Notes: a model not told the origin generated them from the letters alone. 64,000 nucleotides of DNA from Candidatus Gastranaerophilales bacterium (GCA_944323285.1 CALURV010000032.1:1-64000), one strand, 5' to 3'. Shown: positions 8,274 to 16,482, numbered from the stretch's first letter. Program-made: numbers and translations.

Positions 8274-9212
8274 ATGACAAAAAATGATTTTAAAGTTAAG
8301 TTTTGGGGAGTAAGAGGTTCTTATCCTGTTGTCAATAAGAATTTTCTGAAGTATGGAGGAAATACTTCTTGTATTGAAGTAACAGCTGGTCAACACAGAA
8401 TTATTTTAGATGGTGGTACCGGTATTATTCCTTTGGGTGATAAAATTTTTCAAGAACACATTTCATCTGCTCAAAGTGTTTTTAACCGAACCCCGATGAA
8501 TATTATTGTTTTATTAAGTCATGTTCATCAAGATCATATTCAAGGCTTAAACTTCTTTAAACCAATGAATGTGCTTACAACAAAATTTTCTTTATTTGGA
8601 TACAGTGGTTTTGATTCTAATCTTGACTCTACTTTATCTGAACTCATATTTGGAAAATCTTTTCCTGTAAATTTATATGATGCTACAGCAGATTGTACAA
8701 TAAAAGATATAACGGAATCAGAAATAATTATACTTAGTGAAAAAAAAGAAACTCCTTTAATAAAAAGAATTTCAAATACACAAGACATAAAACCTGAAGG
8801 TAATGATGTTGTTATCTCTTTTATGAAATCAAATTCTCATCCAAATTTTGGTGTAATGTGTTTTAAAATAGCCTATAAAAATAAAACTCTCGTTTATGCA
8901 ACAGACACAGAATGTTATTTTGGTGGTTCAAAAAGACTTGAAATGTTTGCAAAAGATGCAAATTTATTAATTCACGACAGTCAATATACAACAGAAGATT
9001 ATTTATCACTTGTCTTCCCAAAACAAGGTTTTGGTCATTCTACTTTTGATATGGCCTATGATATTGCAGTAGCTGCTAATGTTAAAAAATTAGCATTCTT
9101 TCATTTTGATCCTTCTTATGATGATGAAAAATTGACAAATATTGAAAAAATGTTTAAAAGTAAAAATAAAGATTATTTTCTTTCAAAAGAAGGTTTAGAA
9201 ATTTGTTTATAA
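8274..9212 (+). CDS. MBL-fold metallohydrolase, PhnP/RNase Z-like
   Basis: 312 residues, cytoplasmic. The start KVKFWGVRGSYPV and YGGNTSCIEV are typical of the cyclic-phosphodiesterase branch of metallo-beta-lactamase fold enzymes. The metal motif is LSHVHQDHIQGL (H-x-H-x-D-H). ATDTEC and FGHSTFDMA supply further ligands. The reaction is probably phosphodiester hydrolysis; the substrate is not known. It overlaps the next gene by 10 bases. Confidence 0.88.
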   Translation: MTKNDFKVKFWGVRGSYPVVNKNFLKYGGNTSCIEVTAGQHRIILDGGTGIIPLGDKIFQEHISSAQSVFNRTPMNIIVLLSHVHQDHIQGLNFFKPMNVLTTKFSLFGYSGFDSNLDSTLSELIFGKSFPVNLYDATADCTIKDITESEIIILSEKKETPLIKRISNTQDIKPEGNDVVISFMKSNSHPNFGVMCFKIAYKNKTLVYATDTECYFGGSKRLEMFAKDANLLIHDSQYTTEDYLSLVFPKQGFGHSTFDMAYDIAVAANVKKLAFFHFDPSYDDEKLTNIEKMFKSKNKDYFLSKEGLEICL

Positions 9213-9751
9213 AAAAACTTTTTATATTTTTAATAATAACTTTATCTTTTACCCAATATTCTTTTGCAACAGATAATATAAAAGCTCAAAATAATGCCTA
9301 TTGGCACAACAACAAAGGACTAATTTACCTTGAGGAAAAATACTATTTTGGTGCAATAAAAGAATTTCAAATAGCAATTGATTTGAATCCAAATTCTCAA
9401 GCCAGTGCTGTTTTTTATACAAATTTAGGAAAAACCTATGAAAAAATAGGTCATTATGAACTTGCAAAATCTTGTTTTGAAAAAGCTGTAAGTCTTAATA
9501 TTCTTTGCTTTGATTATTATTTAAACTTAGTTGAAAATTATAAGAAACTAAATATAATTGATGAAAAATTAACTCAATATAAAAATAATAAATCTTCTCC
9601 TCTTAACGAAGTTGTTATTGGTCTTTTATATATACAAAAAGGCGAGACTAAAACAGGTATAACAATGCTAGATGAGTTTTGTAATAAAGAACCTAATCTT
9701 CTAATAACAACAGGAATAAAAAAGTACTTGGAAAAACTTTCTAAAAATTAA
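9203..9751 (+). CDS. Exported TPR protein
   Basis: 182 residues, starting at TTG 9203 with AAGG upstream, inside the end of the preceding gene. A signal peptide (LFIFLIITLSFTQYSFA) is followed by two to three tetratricopeptide units: NNKGLIYLEEKYYFGAIKEF, then YTNLGKTYEKIGHYELAKSC. Such proteins scaffold periplasmic or outer-membrane complexes. No partner is identified; the overlap with the MBL hydrolase gene suggests co-expression. Confidence 0.8.
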   Translation: MFIKKLFIFLIITLSFTQYSFATDNIKAQNNAYWHNNKGLIYLEEKYYFGAIKEFQIAIDLNPNSQASAVFYTNLGKTYEKIGHYELAKSCFEKAVSLNILCFDYYLNLVENYKKLNIIDEKLTQYKNNKSSPLNEVVIGLLYIQKGETKTGITMLDEFCNKEPNLLITTGIKKYLEKLSKN

Positions 9752-9863
9752 TTTATCCGAAAATAATTCACAATAAGCTGAAAGTGTAAGTAAATTTTCG
9801 AGTAACGTTTTCAAAAGGTGAGTGCTTTGTTAATGAACCAACTTTGCTAAGAAAGTACGATAC
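9752..9863 (-). repeat. Modular hairpin repeat, copy A (short form)
   Basis: Reverse-complement copy of the family seen complete at 14143-14325 and 56532-56714, with the central 60-bp module missing. It fills the gap between two convergent genes. Recognisable parts are AATAAGCTGAAAGTGT, TTTTCAAAAGGTGAGT and GTACGATACCAAATTAAA. It is more diverged than the others; its CTTTGTTA hairpin is broken. Confidence 0.85.
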
Positions 9864-9867
9864 CAAA

Positions 9868-10512
9868 TTAAATTAATAAATTTCTGCCGTGTGAATCTGT
9901 ACCACCTGTTTTTATAAGATTATATTTTTCAGCAAGTTCCAATACATAATTTCTTGAATAAAATTTTAAAATTCCTCTTAATCCGTTATAAGGATAATAA
10001 ACTTCCATTCCATCTAACCCAAATTCAATAAGTTCACGTGTCATTTTATCTAGTGAAAAAGACCAACAACAAGCAGGATGTGCCCATACTGCTATTCCGC
10101 CTGCTTCCTTTATTATATCAATAACTATTTTGGGATTTCTAAGCTGAAATAATCTTATAATATTAAACGTTTTTCCTGCTTTTGTTTTAGCACAAATATT
10201 TTTTAATTCTTTATTATCTATATCTATTCCATAGCCAAGTACATGCAATAGAGTTCCTTTATAAAAACAATCAAACTCTACTGCTGGAATAACTATTTCT
10301 TCTGAAAGTATATTTGTATTTAAATATGCATCTATACTATTATGATCACTTATTGCTATATATTTAAGATTTCTTTCTTTTGCCTGTTTTACAATTTCAA
10401 CAGGGGACAACTTTCCATCTGATTCATAAGAATGTATATGCAAATCAACATTTTTATAAAAATCTTCTTGATTAAATGATAATAACAGCTTTTTTAAATC
10501 TTTTTTTATCAT
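9868..10512 (-). CDS. PHP-domain phosphoesterase
   Basis: 214 residues. The PHP metal motifs are in order: VDLHIHSYESDGKLSP, YIAISDHNSIDAY, GGIAVWAHPACCW and KTGGTDSHG. It belongs with the YciV/TrpH-type phosphoesterases (some trim RNA 5' ends or hydrolyse nucleoside bisphosphates). At 214 residues it is shorter than the usual 270-290; it ends just after the last metal motif, but that end is natural (TAA), next to a hairpin repeat. Confidence 0.85.
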   Translation of the reverse strand: MIKKDLKKLLLSFNQEDFYKNVDLHIHSYESDGKLSPVEIVKQAKERNLKYIAISDHNSIDAYLNTNILSEEIVIPAVEFDCFYKGTLLHVLGYGIDIDNKELKNICAKTKAGKTFNIIRLFQLRNPKIVIDIIKEAGGIAVWAHPACCWSFSLDKMTRELIEFGLDGMEVYYPYNGLRGILKFYSRNYVLELAEKYNLIKTGGTDSHGRNLLI

Positions 10513-10570
10513 GATAAAATAAATTAAACCTATATAAATATGCTAATATAAAAAGTAAAAAAGAGGAAGC

Positions 10571-11548
10571 ATGACACGAAAAAAATCAAATAACTTTATA
10601 AATGTTTTTAAAATATTTTTTTCAAGTATTTATTTATATTTTATATATCTTGATCAAACAATGAAATCTCTTCTTTTTCCTGTTTTGGGGCAAGTTTTTT
10701 CAACGATTTTGATTTTTACTTTAACATACTTTTTTACAATAAATTATAATAATTTAATAAACTCCTGTACTTTTCTAAAAAATGAAACAAATTTATTCAT
10801 AATTTTAATAGTAATATTAATCCCATTGTTTCTTATTCTCACAAAAGCAATATTTGATTATTTAATTGCATTTTCTTCATTAAATATACTTTTTTATACA
10901 CATTCAAATAAAAAAACAACAAAGAAAATAGACTTTTCGGCAAATAATAATGTCATAAAAAGGAAATTGTTCAATTATATAATTTTACTTTTTTTAGTAA
11001 CTATATTATTTATAATTCCGCCTTTTCTGTTTATAGCACCAATCATAGGAATATTTTTAAGTCTTTCTTTTCAAGTATTTTCACTTGAAGGTGATGTATC
11101 TGCTATAAAAGCCATAAAAAGAAGTATTGAAATGATAAAGTCAAATTTTGTACCAACTTTAATACTTCTTATTTTATGTTTTACTCTGACATATATGTTT
11201 TTACCTTCTTTATTTATTTGGTCTTGTGAAAAGATATCTATATATTACTTTTTCTTAAACTCATGCGAAAAATTTGTAAATATTTTGCCATTAAATAATC
11301 TTTTAACTGAGATTAATAACTTTGGAATTCTGGCAGAACCTATAAAAGAATTTTTATCTCCATTATCTATAGCAAGGCAAATAACAGATGGGACTTTATC
11401 TTTTATCATTATTGGTTTTACTTTACCTCTTAGATGTTGTTGCTTTACACAGTTATATAAATTATTTGATTCTGAGAAAATTAAAGAAAACTCAAAAGAA
11501 ACCGATGAAATAATTAGAAAATCCGGAATAAAAAAAAGAAAGAACTAA
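10571..11548 (+). CDS. Multi-pass membrane protein
   Basis: 325 residues with about six hydrophobic segments (near residues 10-55, 70-105, 138-170, 195-222 and 270-295). SAIKAIKRSIEMIKSNFVP between segments resembles the amphipathic helix of YciC/DUF4013-like membrane proteins, but identity is not secure. The tail is charged. GAGGAAG precedes the ATG and TGCTAATAT near 10541 is a likely -10. The small zinc-ribbon gene follows 10 bp downstream. Confidence 0.75.
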   Translation: MTRKKSNNFINVFKIFFSSIYLYFIYLDQTMKSLLFPVLGQVFSTILIFTLTYFFTINYNNLINSCTFLKNETNLFIILIVILIPLFLILTKAIFDYLIAFSSLNILFYTHSNKKTTKKIDFSANNNVIKRKLFNYIILLFLVTILFIIPPFLFIAPIIGIFLSLSFQVFSLEGDVSAIKAIKRSIEMIKSNFVPTLILLILCFTLTYMFLPSLFIWSCEKISIYYFFLNSCEKFVNILPLNNLLTEINNFGILAEPIKEFLSPLSIARQITDGTLSFIIIGFTLPLRCCCFTQLYKLFDSEKIKENSKETDEIIRKSGIKKRKN

Positions 11549-11558
11549 ACAAAGGGTT

Positions 11559-11774
11559 ATGTTTAAATGCAAAAAATGCAATTCAATAGATAAATTTGAA
11601 CTTATGTTTAGTCCTTTATATAAAGGAACTAAATCTTTTAATATTGAATATACTCAAAATAGAGATATTAAAATTAGTGTTGACGGATATACTTTTATAC
11701 CTGATTTAAATTTTATGAATAAACATGCTGTTTGTAAATATTGTGGAAACATAAATTGCTGGGATTATAACTAA
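11559..11774 (+). CDS. Small zinc-ribbon protein
   Basis: 71 residues with two cysteine pairs, CKKC near the start and CKYC near the end, the layout of a rubredoxin-type zinc ribbon. The middle is predicted strands (KISVDGYTFIP). AAAGGG lies right before the ATG. It follows the membrane protein by 10 bp and is probably co-transcribed. No family name can be given. Confidence 0.75.
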   Translation: MFKCKKCNSIDKFELMFSPLYKGTKSFNIEYTQNRDIKISVDGYTFIPDLNFMNKHAVCKYCGNINCWDYN

Positions 11775-11776
11775 TT

Positions 11777-11978
11777 GTTGCATTTGCAACGGCGGGTTAA
11801 TCTAGTATCGTTCTTTGTTACCGAGTTATCCTCGCTAATAAAGTACTCACCTTTTGAAAACTCTGCTCTCATCCGTTTCACCACGGATACAAGCACACTC
11901 AAAAACAATGTTTTTGGTTTGTTTTGTAAAAAAAATTCAATTACTTTTTAGCTTATTTTGTTTTTTTCATCAGACAAC
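11777..11978 (+). repeat. Modular hairpin repeat, copy B (long form)
   Basis: The conserved start TTAATCTAGTATCG is at 11797. It is preceded by a small hairpin GTTGC/GCAAC (11777-11790) not seen in other copies. The body keeps the first hairpin, the central CAAAAACAATGTTTTTG hairpin and a degraded third module. It lies between two co-directional genes. Confidence 0.85.
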
Positions 11979-11985
11979 TTTTATT

Positions 11986-12013
11986 TTGTGATTAATAAAA
12001 AATTTGATATAAT
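11986..12013 (+). promoter_or_regulatory. Promoter of the transglutaminase gene
   Basis: TTGTGA (11986-11991), 16 bases, then TATAAT (12008-12013), the latter preceded by TGA to give an extended -10. The ATG at 12044 lies about 24 bases after the expected start site. Confidence 0.6.
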
Positions 12014-12043
12014 AATATTGTCAAATCAATATGGACTTTTTAA

Positions 12044-13123
12044 ATGAAAAAAAATGAAGATGATTCTTTTAATTTTATATTTATTCTGCATGTAATAATC
12101 ATTATTTCTATAATTGTTATTATAATTTTATTTTTAAATAGTATAGGACAAAGAAATTTTAATCAAATTGTTAAAAATACTGAAAATATTTATAAAGAAA
12201 AATTAGAAGATACTGAAAAGATATCTAATGAATTTATTTCAAAAAAAGAAAAGGCTAAACCTTTTGAAAAATATAACTTTAAATATTCATATACTATAGA
12301 TATAAAAGGAAATATCAATAATTTTATTTTTAAAGTGCCACTTCCATCAGATGAACCTGAAAAACAATATATCTCTGCCTTAAAAATATCTCCAACTCCA
12401 ACAAGAACATACCACGATGGAATAAATAATATTGCAGAATATAAATATGATAAATTATCTATAAGTAAAATTAATATTACTTTAGAAGGAATAGCAAATA
12501 TAAGAACTTATGACTTAAATACCGCAAAAATTTTAAACAAAAATATATCAAAAGAAAAAGATTTAACGCAATACCTAAAACCAAGTCCTTTAATTGAATC
12601 AGATGATCCATTAGTAAAACGCGTAGCAAATAGAATAGAAGGTGAATCTAAGGAAGAAATAGTTGCAAATATATATGAATATATTCAGAAAACAATTAAA
12701 TATACTCCGATTACTCAAGATATTGGAGCAAAAAAAGTATTAAAACATAAAAGAGGAAAATGTAGTGAATATGCAGCTTTAATGGTTGCACTATGCAGGG
12801 CAAGAAATATTCCTGCAAGAATTGTCTGTGGTAATATTGCTCGTGATTCTTTCCAAAAACATACCTGGGTTGAAGTATATTTCAATAAATTTGGTTGGAT
12901 ATTATATGATCCTACAACTACTATCTCTAATATTAACTTTTATAATAATGGAAGACTAATAAGAAAAGAGCATATTATTAATGCAGACAAAATGAATTTA
13001 AAATATATAACATCAAGTAGGAATGAATTTTCCCCTTGGTCTCTAACATATTCTTCAGAAGAAAGAACAACAAAAGATATGTCTGTTATAGAAAATATAA
13101 AAATTGAAAAATATATAAAATAA
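12044..13123 (+). CDS. Membrane-anchored transglutaminase-like protein
   Basis: 359 residues. One N-terminal membrane span (about 10-31), then a beta-rich domain (about 80-180), then a transglutaminase-like domain with C240 (KRGKCSEYAALM), H273 (KHTWVEVY) and D289 (LYDPTTT), a complete Cys-His-Asp triad. The catalytic part should face the periplasm. Family members are amidases or proteases acting on cell wall or surface proteins; the specific substrate is unknown. An intrinsic terminator follows directly. Confidence 0.88.
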   Translation: MKKNEDDSFNFIFILHVIIIISIIVIIILFLNSIGQRNFNQIVKNTENIYKEKLEDTEKISNEFISKKEKAKPFEKYNFKYSYTIDIKGNINNFIFKVPLPSDEPEKQYISALKISPTPTRTYHDGINNIAEYKYDKLSISKINITLEGIANIRTYDLNTAKILNKNISKEKDLTQYLKPSPLIESDDPLVKRVANRIEGESKEEIVANIYEYIQKTIKYTPITQDIGAKKVLKHKRGKCSEYAALMVALCRARNIPARIVCGNIARDSFQKHTWVEVYFNKFGWILYDPTTTISNINFYNNGRLIRKEHIINADKMNLKYITSSRNEFSPWSLTYSSEERTTKDMSVIENIKIEKYIK

Positions 13124-13150
13124 AAGAGCTATAGCAACGAGGCTCTTTTT
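13122..13150 (+). terminator. Intrinsic terminator
   Basis: AAAAGAGC and GCTCTTTT form a stem closed over about 12 bases and run into a T-rich tail, right after the transglutaminase stop codon. Confidence 0.8.
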
Positions 13151-13199
13151 CTTTTGCTTTACTCCTTTTTATACAAAAAATACAAAGTTTCACTTTGTT

Positions 13200-13218
13200 G
13201 TTCGAGCCTCTTTCTCGC
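13200..13218 (+). repeat. Inverted partial copy of the tRNA-Gly 3' end
   Basis: GTTCGAGCCTC followed by TTTCTCGC matches the T-arm and acceptor end of the adjacent tRNA (GTTCGAGCCTC then GTCTCTCGC), but in the opposite orientation to the tRNA gene. Eleven bases are identical, then 6 of the last 8. Confidence 0.6.
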
Positions 13219-13225
13219 ATAAAAA

Positions 13226-13248
13226 AAAAGACCTATATGGTCTTTCTT
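13226..13248 (-). terminator. Terminator of tRNA-Gly
   Basis: On the minus strand AAAGACC and GGTCTTT pair over a short loop and lead into a run of nine T. It follows the tRNA by a few bases. Confidence 0.8.
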
Positions 13249-13253
13249 TTAAA

Positions 13254-13328
13254 TGGAGCGAGAGACGAGGCTCGAACTCGCGACATCTTCCTTGGCAAGG
13301 AAGCATTCTACCACTGAATTACTCTCGC
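13254..13328 (-). tRNA. tRNA-Gly (anticodon GCC)
   Basis: 75 nt including an encoded CCA. The acceptor stem GCGAGAG/CTCTCGC, D-arm, anticodon arm CTTCC-TTGCCAA-GGAAG and T-arm with GTTCGAGC are all present. Anticodon GCC reads GGC/GGU glycine codons. It is the only tRNA gene seen in the window. Confidence 0.95.
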
Positions 13329-13345
13329 AAATCCTCAGTGATTTA

Positions 13346-13373
13346 ATTATACATGCACAAATATTTTTTTCAA
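13346..13373 (-). promoter_or_regulatory. Promoter of tRNA-Gly
   Basis: On the minus strand TTGAAA (13373-13368), a 16-base spacer and TATAAT (13351-13346), ending 17 bases before the tRNA 5' end. Confidence 0.65.
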
Positions 13374-13388
13374 GTATTTAATTAAAAA

Positions 13389-13511
13389 TTTAATCTAGTA
13401 TCGCACTTTGTTACCTTCTCATCCTCGCAAACAAAGTACTCACCTTTTGAAAACGCCACTCGAAAAAATTCACTCACACTTTCAGCTTATCGTGAATTTT
13501 TTCTCGGACAA
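13389..13511 (+). repeat. Modular hairpin repeat, copy C (short form)
   Basis: Starts TTAATCTAGTATCGCAC and ends TTCTCGGACAAAC. Compared with copy D it lacks precisely the 60-bp central module, joining GAAAACGCCACTC to GAAAAAATTCACTC. It sits just beyond the stop of the 65-residue membrane protein gene. Confidence 0.92.
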
Positions 13512-13512
13512 A

Positions 13513-13710
13513 CTATTTACCAAGAATCAAATCAAAAACATTTCTATATTTTACAGTAGTAATACTACCATCATCTTCTTCTATAACTCTTTCTTGTCGC
13601 CCATATTTTGCCGACTCTGAAAAGTAATTTGCTATATTATTAAACCAACCGGCTTGATATGCATAAAATATTGCAATAAATACAACTATCCACATTAAAA
13701 TTTTAAACAT
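13513..13710 (-). CDS. Small single-span membrane protein
   Basis: 65 residues: one N-terminal membrane helix (MFKILMWIVVFIAIFYAYQA) and a polar tail with ERVIEEDDGSITTVKYR. GAGGT lies upstream at good spacing, which supports it as a real gene. The stop codon adjoins a hairpin repeat. No family is recognised. Confidence 0.7.
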   Translation of the reverse strand: MFKILMWIVVFIAIFYAYQAGWFNNIANYFSESAKYGRQERVIEEDDGSITTVKYRNVFDLILGK

Positions 13711-13744
13711 AATAAAAGCTACCTCTTTTATATATAAAGATAAT

Positions 13745-14119
13745 TTATTTCTTAAAATTAGTCAATTTTTCTTCTCTTATTAAAAAAGGTTTAACAAAAT
13801 TATATGTACCATAAATTGAAGCAAGACAACCTGTTATTTTAAGGAAATTTGATATTTTCTCTTGCTTTATTAACCCCCCTATTGTATTTACCAAAGTACC
13901 TGCAGTAAAACACAAATAACCTTTAAAAATAGCTCTTGGTGTTGTTACCATATCAACTATATCATTTTTATTTACAACTTTTTCACTAAAAAAATCTAAT
14001 ATATCAGGTTTATATTCATACTTACTTGTAGATTTTTTAATTGATTTATCACTATTTTTTTTTGTATTATATATTTCCGAACTTCTTGTTATATCTTGAA
14101 AATTGTCAAATACATTCAT
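13745..14119 (-). CDS. Hypothetical protein with hydrophobic C-terminal half
   Basis: About 124 residues from the ATG at 14119 (AGGAAAG upstream). The open frame continues back to 14212, but that part is translated hairpin repeat and is rejected. The N-terminal half is polar and charged. The C-terminal half has one or two short hydrophobic segments (YLCFTAGTLVNTIGGLI, ITGCLASIYGTYNFV). Function unknown. It is followed by the small membrane protein gene 34 bp downstream, so they may share a transcript. Confidence 0.65.
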   Translation of the reverse strand: MNVFDNFQDITRSSEIYNTKKNSDKSIKKSTSKYEYKPDILDFFSEKVVNKNDIVDMVTTPRAIFKGYLCFTAGTLVNTIGGLIKQEKISNFLKITGCLASIYGTYNFVKPFLIREEKLTNFKK

Positions 14120-14142
14120 TTTACTCAATCTTTCCTGCTTAT

Positions 14143-14325
14143 TTAATCTAGTATCGCACTTTGTTACCTTCTCATCCTCGCTAACAAAGTACTTACCTTT
14201 TAAAAATGCCACTCACCTTCGTTTCACTACGGATACAAGCTCACTCAAAAACAAAGTTTTTGGTTCGTTTTGTAGAAAAAATTCACTCACACTTTCAGCT
14301 TATTGTGAATTTTTTCTCGGACACA
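14143..14325 (+). repeat. Modular hairpin repeat, copy D (complete, 183 bp)
   Basis: Full copy. Module 1: TTAATCTAGTATCG, then CTTTGTTA and TAACAAAG as an inverted pair. Module 2: TTCGTTTCACTACGGATACA and the hairpin CAAAAAC/GTTTTTG. Module 3: GAAAAAATTCACT, TTTCAGCTTAT and GTGAATTTTTTC, which pair with each other. It sits between divergent genes, so it cannot be only a terminator here. Confidence 0.93.
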
Positions 14326-14403
14326 ATTATACAAAACCTTATAAATATTTTTTTTGTCACTTTCAAAAATCTTTATAATAAAATAATTTATGGAGGGATA
14401 ATT

Positions 14404-15309
14404 TTGAAAATTATTGAATCTGAACTCAATTTATTTAATAAAGATTTAGCAGACACAATAAATAACAATCCAAATAAAATCTCAAAAAATATATGTGATT
14501 TTATATTTTTAAAATCAAAAAAAATAAGACCGATATTAATTTTTTTAGTGGCAAAATCATTAAATCTTGATATTTCAAAACAATTAATTTATCTTGCAGT
14601 TGCAACAGAAATAATACATAATGCTACTTTAATACATGATGATATTATAGATAATGCAAATATCAGACGCGGTAAAGTTTCTTTAAATATAGAACTTGGT
14701 AATAATTTAAGTGTTTTATCCGGAGATATTCTTTTATCTTTTGCAATGCAAAAATTAATAAAATGTGAAAATATGGAAATTTTAAATATTTTTGCAAAAT
14801 CACTTACAAAAATGTGTATAGGAGAAATAAACCAGCAATTTTCCTTAAATACTATTACAACAGTTGAAGACTATATAGAAAAATCACAATATAAAACTGC
14901 TGAACTTTTCAAAGCTGCTTTTGAATCATTATGCATTTTATATGATATAAAAAACAAAGACAACATAATAAATTTTTCAATAAACTATGCGACAGCTTTT
15001 CAAATAAAAGATGACCTTATTAACATATTAAAAACAGATAAAACAAAACCATCTTTAAGTGATATATATAACGGTATTTATACCCTGCCTGTTATTTTAT
15101 TAGCTCAAGAAAATGAAGAAAATTTTAAAAATTTAACAAAAGAAGAAATTATTGATAAACTTTTAACCGATAGTAAAGTAATAAATGAAACAAAAAATCT
15201 AATAGAAAAATATGCAAACAAGGCTATTGATTCATTAAATTTTATAAGAGATAATCAATATAAAAACAAAATTATAGAACTTACACAAGATTTATATAAG
15301 GCATTTTAA
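14404..15309 (+). CDS. Polyprenyl diphosphate synthase
   Basis: 301 residues from TTG 14404, chosen because GGAGGG ends six bases upstream; the longer frame to 14206 runs through a hairpin repeat. The first aspartate-rich motif is HDDIIDNANIRRG (D79, D80, D83) and the second is QIKDDLIN. The enzyme condenses isopentenyl diphosphate into all-trans polyprenyl chains for quinone tails; chain length is not predictable. The signal peptidase gene starts at the base after its stop. Confidence 0.88.
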   Translation: MKIIESELNLFNKDLADTINNNPNKISKNICDFIFLKSKKIRPILIFLVAKSLNLDISKQLIYLAVATEIIHNATLIHDDIIDNANIRRGKVSLNIELGNNLSVLSGDILLSFAMQKLIKCENMEILNIFAKSLTKMCIGEINQQFSLNTITTVEDYIEKSQYKTAELFKAAFESLCILYDIKNKDNIINFSINYATAFQIKDDLINILKTDKTKPSLSDIYNGIYTLPVILLAQENEENFKNLTKEEIIDKLLTDSKVINETKNLIEKYANKAIDSLNFIRDNQYKNKIIELTQDLYKAF

Positions 15310-15924
15310 ATGAATAAAGCAATATTAAAAGAAATAGTTGAAACAGTTGTATTTGTAGTAGTTGCACTAATAATAATAAGATTTTTCTTTGGAGAAGTAA
15401 GATGGATTCCGTCTGCATCTATGAAACCAACCTTAGTTGAAGGGGATAGAGTAATCGTTGAAAATTTCTCAAGGTTTTATTCTTCACCAAACAGAGGCGA
15501 TATAATGATATTTTACCCTCCGGAAGTTGATTTAAAATATGATCCTTTATCATTATTTAGAAGATTAACGGGATTTTTCTGTAAGGATACGGCTTTTATT
15601 AAACGTGTAATTGGGTTACCGGGAGATAAAATACAAATTATACAAAATGAAGATGGTTCTTCTGATGTTTTAATAAATGATAAAGTTCTCAATGAGCCAT
15701 ATATAAAAGACAGATTTGATTATACTATCTGTAAAGAAAATATGTTTTGCGGTCCCTTAACTTTAGGTGAAGATGAATTCTTTATGATGGGTGATAACAG
15801 AGGAAATTCTACAGATTCAAGATATTGGGGAACTTTGAAAAAGGATAGATTTATTGGCAGAGCAAAAATATTATTCTGGCCTGTTACTCATTTTAAATAT
15901 TTTGAAAAGAAGAATTATAACTAA
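15310..15924 (+). CDS. lepB: Signal peptidase I
   Basis: 204 residues. One N-terminal membrane span (about 9-28), then S37 in the SASMKPT box and K98 in FIKRVIGLPGD, the Ser/Lys dyad. Box E is MMGDNRGNSTDSRYWG. It removes Sec signal peptides at the outer face of the inner membrane. The ATG abuts the stop of the upstream gene and AAGG lies within its end. Confidence 0.95.
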   Translation: MNKAILKEIVETVVFVVVALIIIRFFFGEVRWIPSASMKPTLVEGDRVIVENFSRFYSSPNRGDIMIFYPPEVDLKYDPLSLFRRLTGFFCKDTAFIKRVIGLPGDKIQIIQNEDGSSDVLINDKVLNEPYIKDRFDYTICKENMFCGPLTLGEDEFFMMGDNRGNSTDSRYWGTLKKDRFIGRAKILFWPVTHFKYFEKKNYN

Positions 15925-15932
15925 TAATTCTA

Positions 15933-16481
15933 TTAATAATTTTCTCTAAGAAAATCTAAAAGCAAGTCTAATGCTGTATTAGAAAAAGCGTATTTCATAA
16001 TTCTTCTGTACAATAATGAGTTAGCTTCAAATTTATATGTTTTTTTAATTTTACTATTAGCTATTGCAATATAAATTAGCCCAACAGGTTTAGTTTCACT
16101 TGCACCTAATGGACCTGCGATTCCTGTTGTTGCAATAGCAAGTGAACAATTATAGTTTTTTAAAAGCCCATCAACCATTTCCAGTGCAACTTCAGATGAA
16201 ACAACTCCATATTTATCAATTGTATTTTTATTTACTCCTAATAATTGAACTTTTGCACTATTTGCGTATGTTACAAAATTCTCAAAAATATATGCGCTGG
16301 CTCCTGATATATCAGTTAATCTTGAACTTATTAAACCGCCTGTGCAAGATTCGGCAATAGAAATCTTAATTGCATTTTTCAATAGTAAAGCAGAAATAGC
16401 TTTTTCTCTTTTCAGAAGAACTATGCTTCCAATATTTTTAAGAAAAAATACGCTATTAATTAAAATTCTTTTAAAAGACAT
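15933..16481 (-). CDS. pncC: CinA C-terminal-type nicotinamide-nucleotide amidohydrolase
   Basis: 182 residues from ATG 16481; an upstream TTG at 16502 would overlap the previous gene. ISIAESCTGGLISSRLTD, YGVVSSEVALEM and IATTGIAGPLG are diagnostic of the PncC/CinA C domain, which deamidates NMN in pyridine nucleotide recycling. The N-terminal MoaB-like half of full CinA is absent, as in stand-alone PncC. It starts one base after the stop of the upstream exported protein gene. Confidence 0.88.
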   Translation of the reverse strand: MSFKRILINSVFFLKNIGSIVLLKREKAISALLLKNAIKISIAESCTGGLISSRLTDISGASAYIFENFVTYANSAKVQLLGVNKNTIDKYGVVSSEVALEMVDGLLKNYNCSLAIATTGIAGPLGASETKPVGLIYIAIANSKIKKTYKFEANSLLYRRIMKYAFSNTALDLLLDFLRENY

Positions 16482-16482
16482 A

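Noticed and set aside
13408-13620. Plus-strand frame across 13408-13620
   Set aside because: It consists of repeat copy C plus the antisense of a real small gene, and has no ribosome site.
14120-14212. Longer start for the minus-strand 124-residue protein
   Set aside because: The upstream part is again translated repeat sequence; ATG 14119 has AGGAAAG upstream.
14206-14403. Extended N-terminus for the polyprenyl synthase starting at 14206
   Set aside because: The extra 66 codons translate the hairpin repeat (copy D). TTG 14404 has a GGAGGG ribosome site and gives a normal family length.
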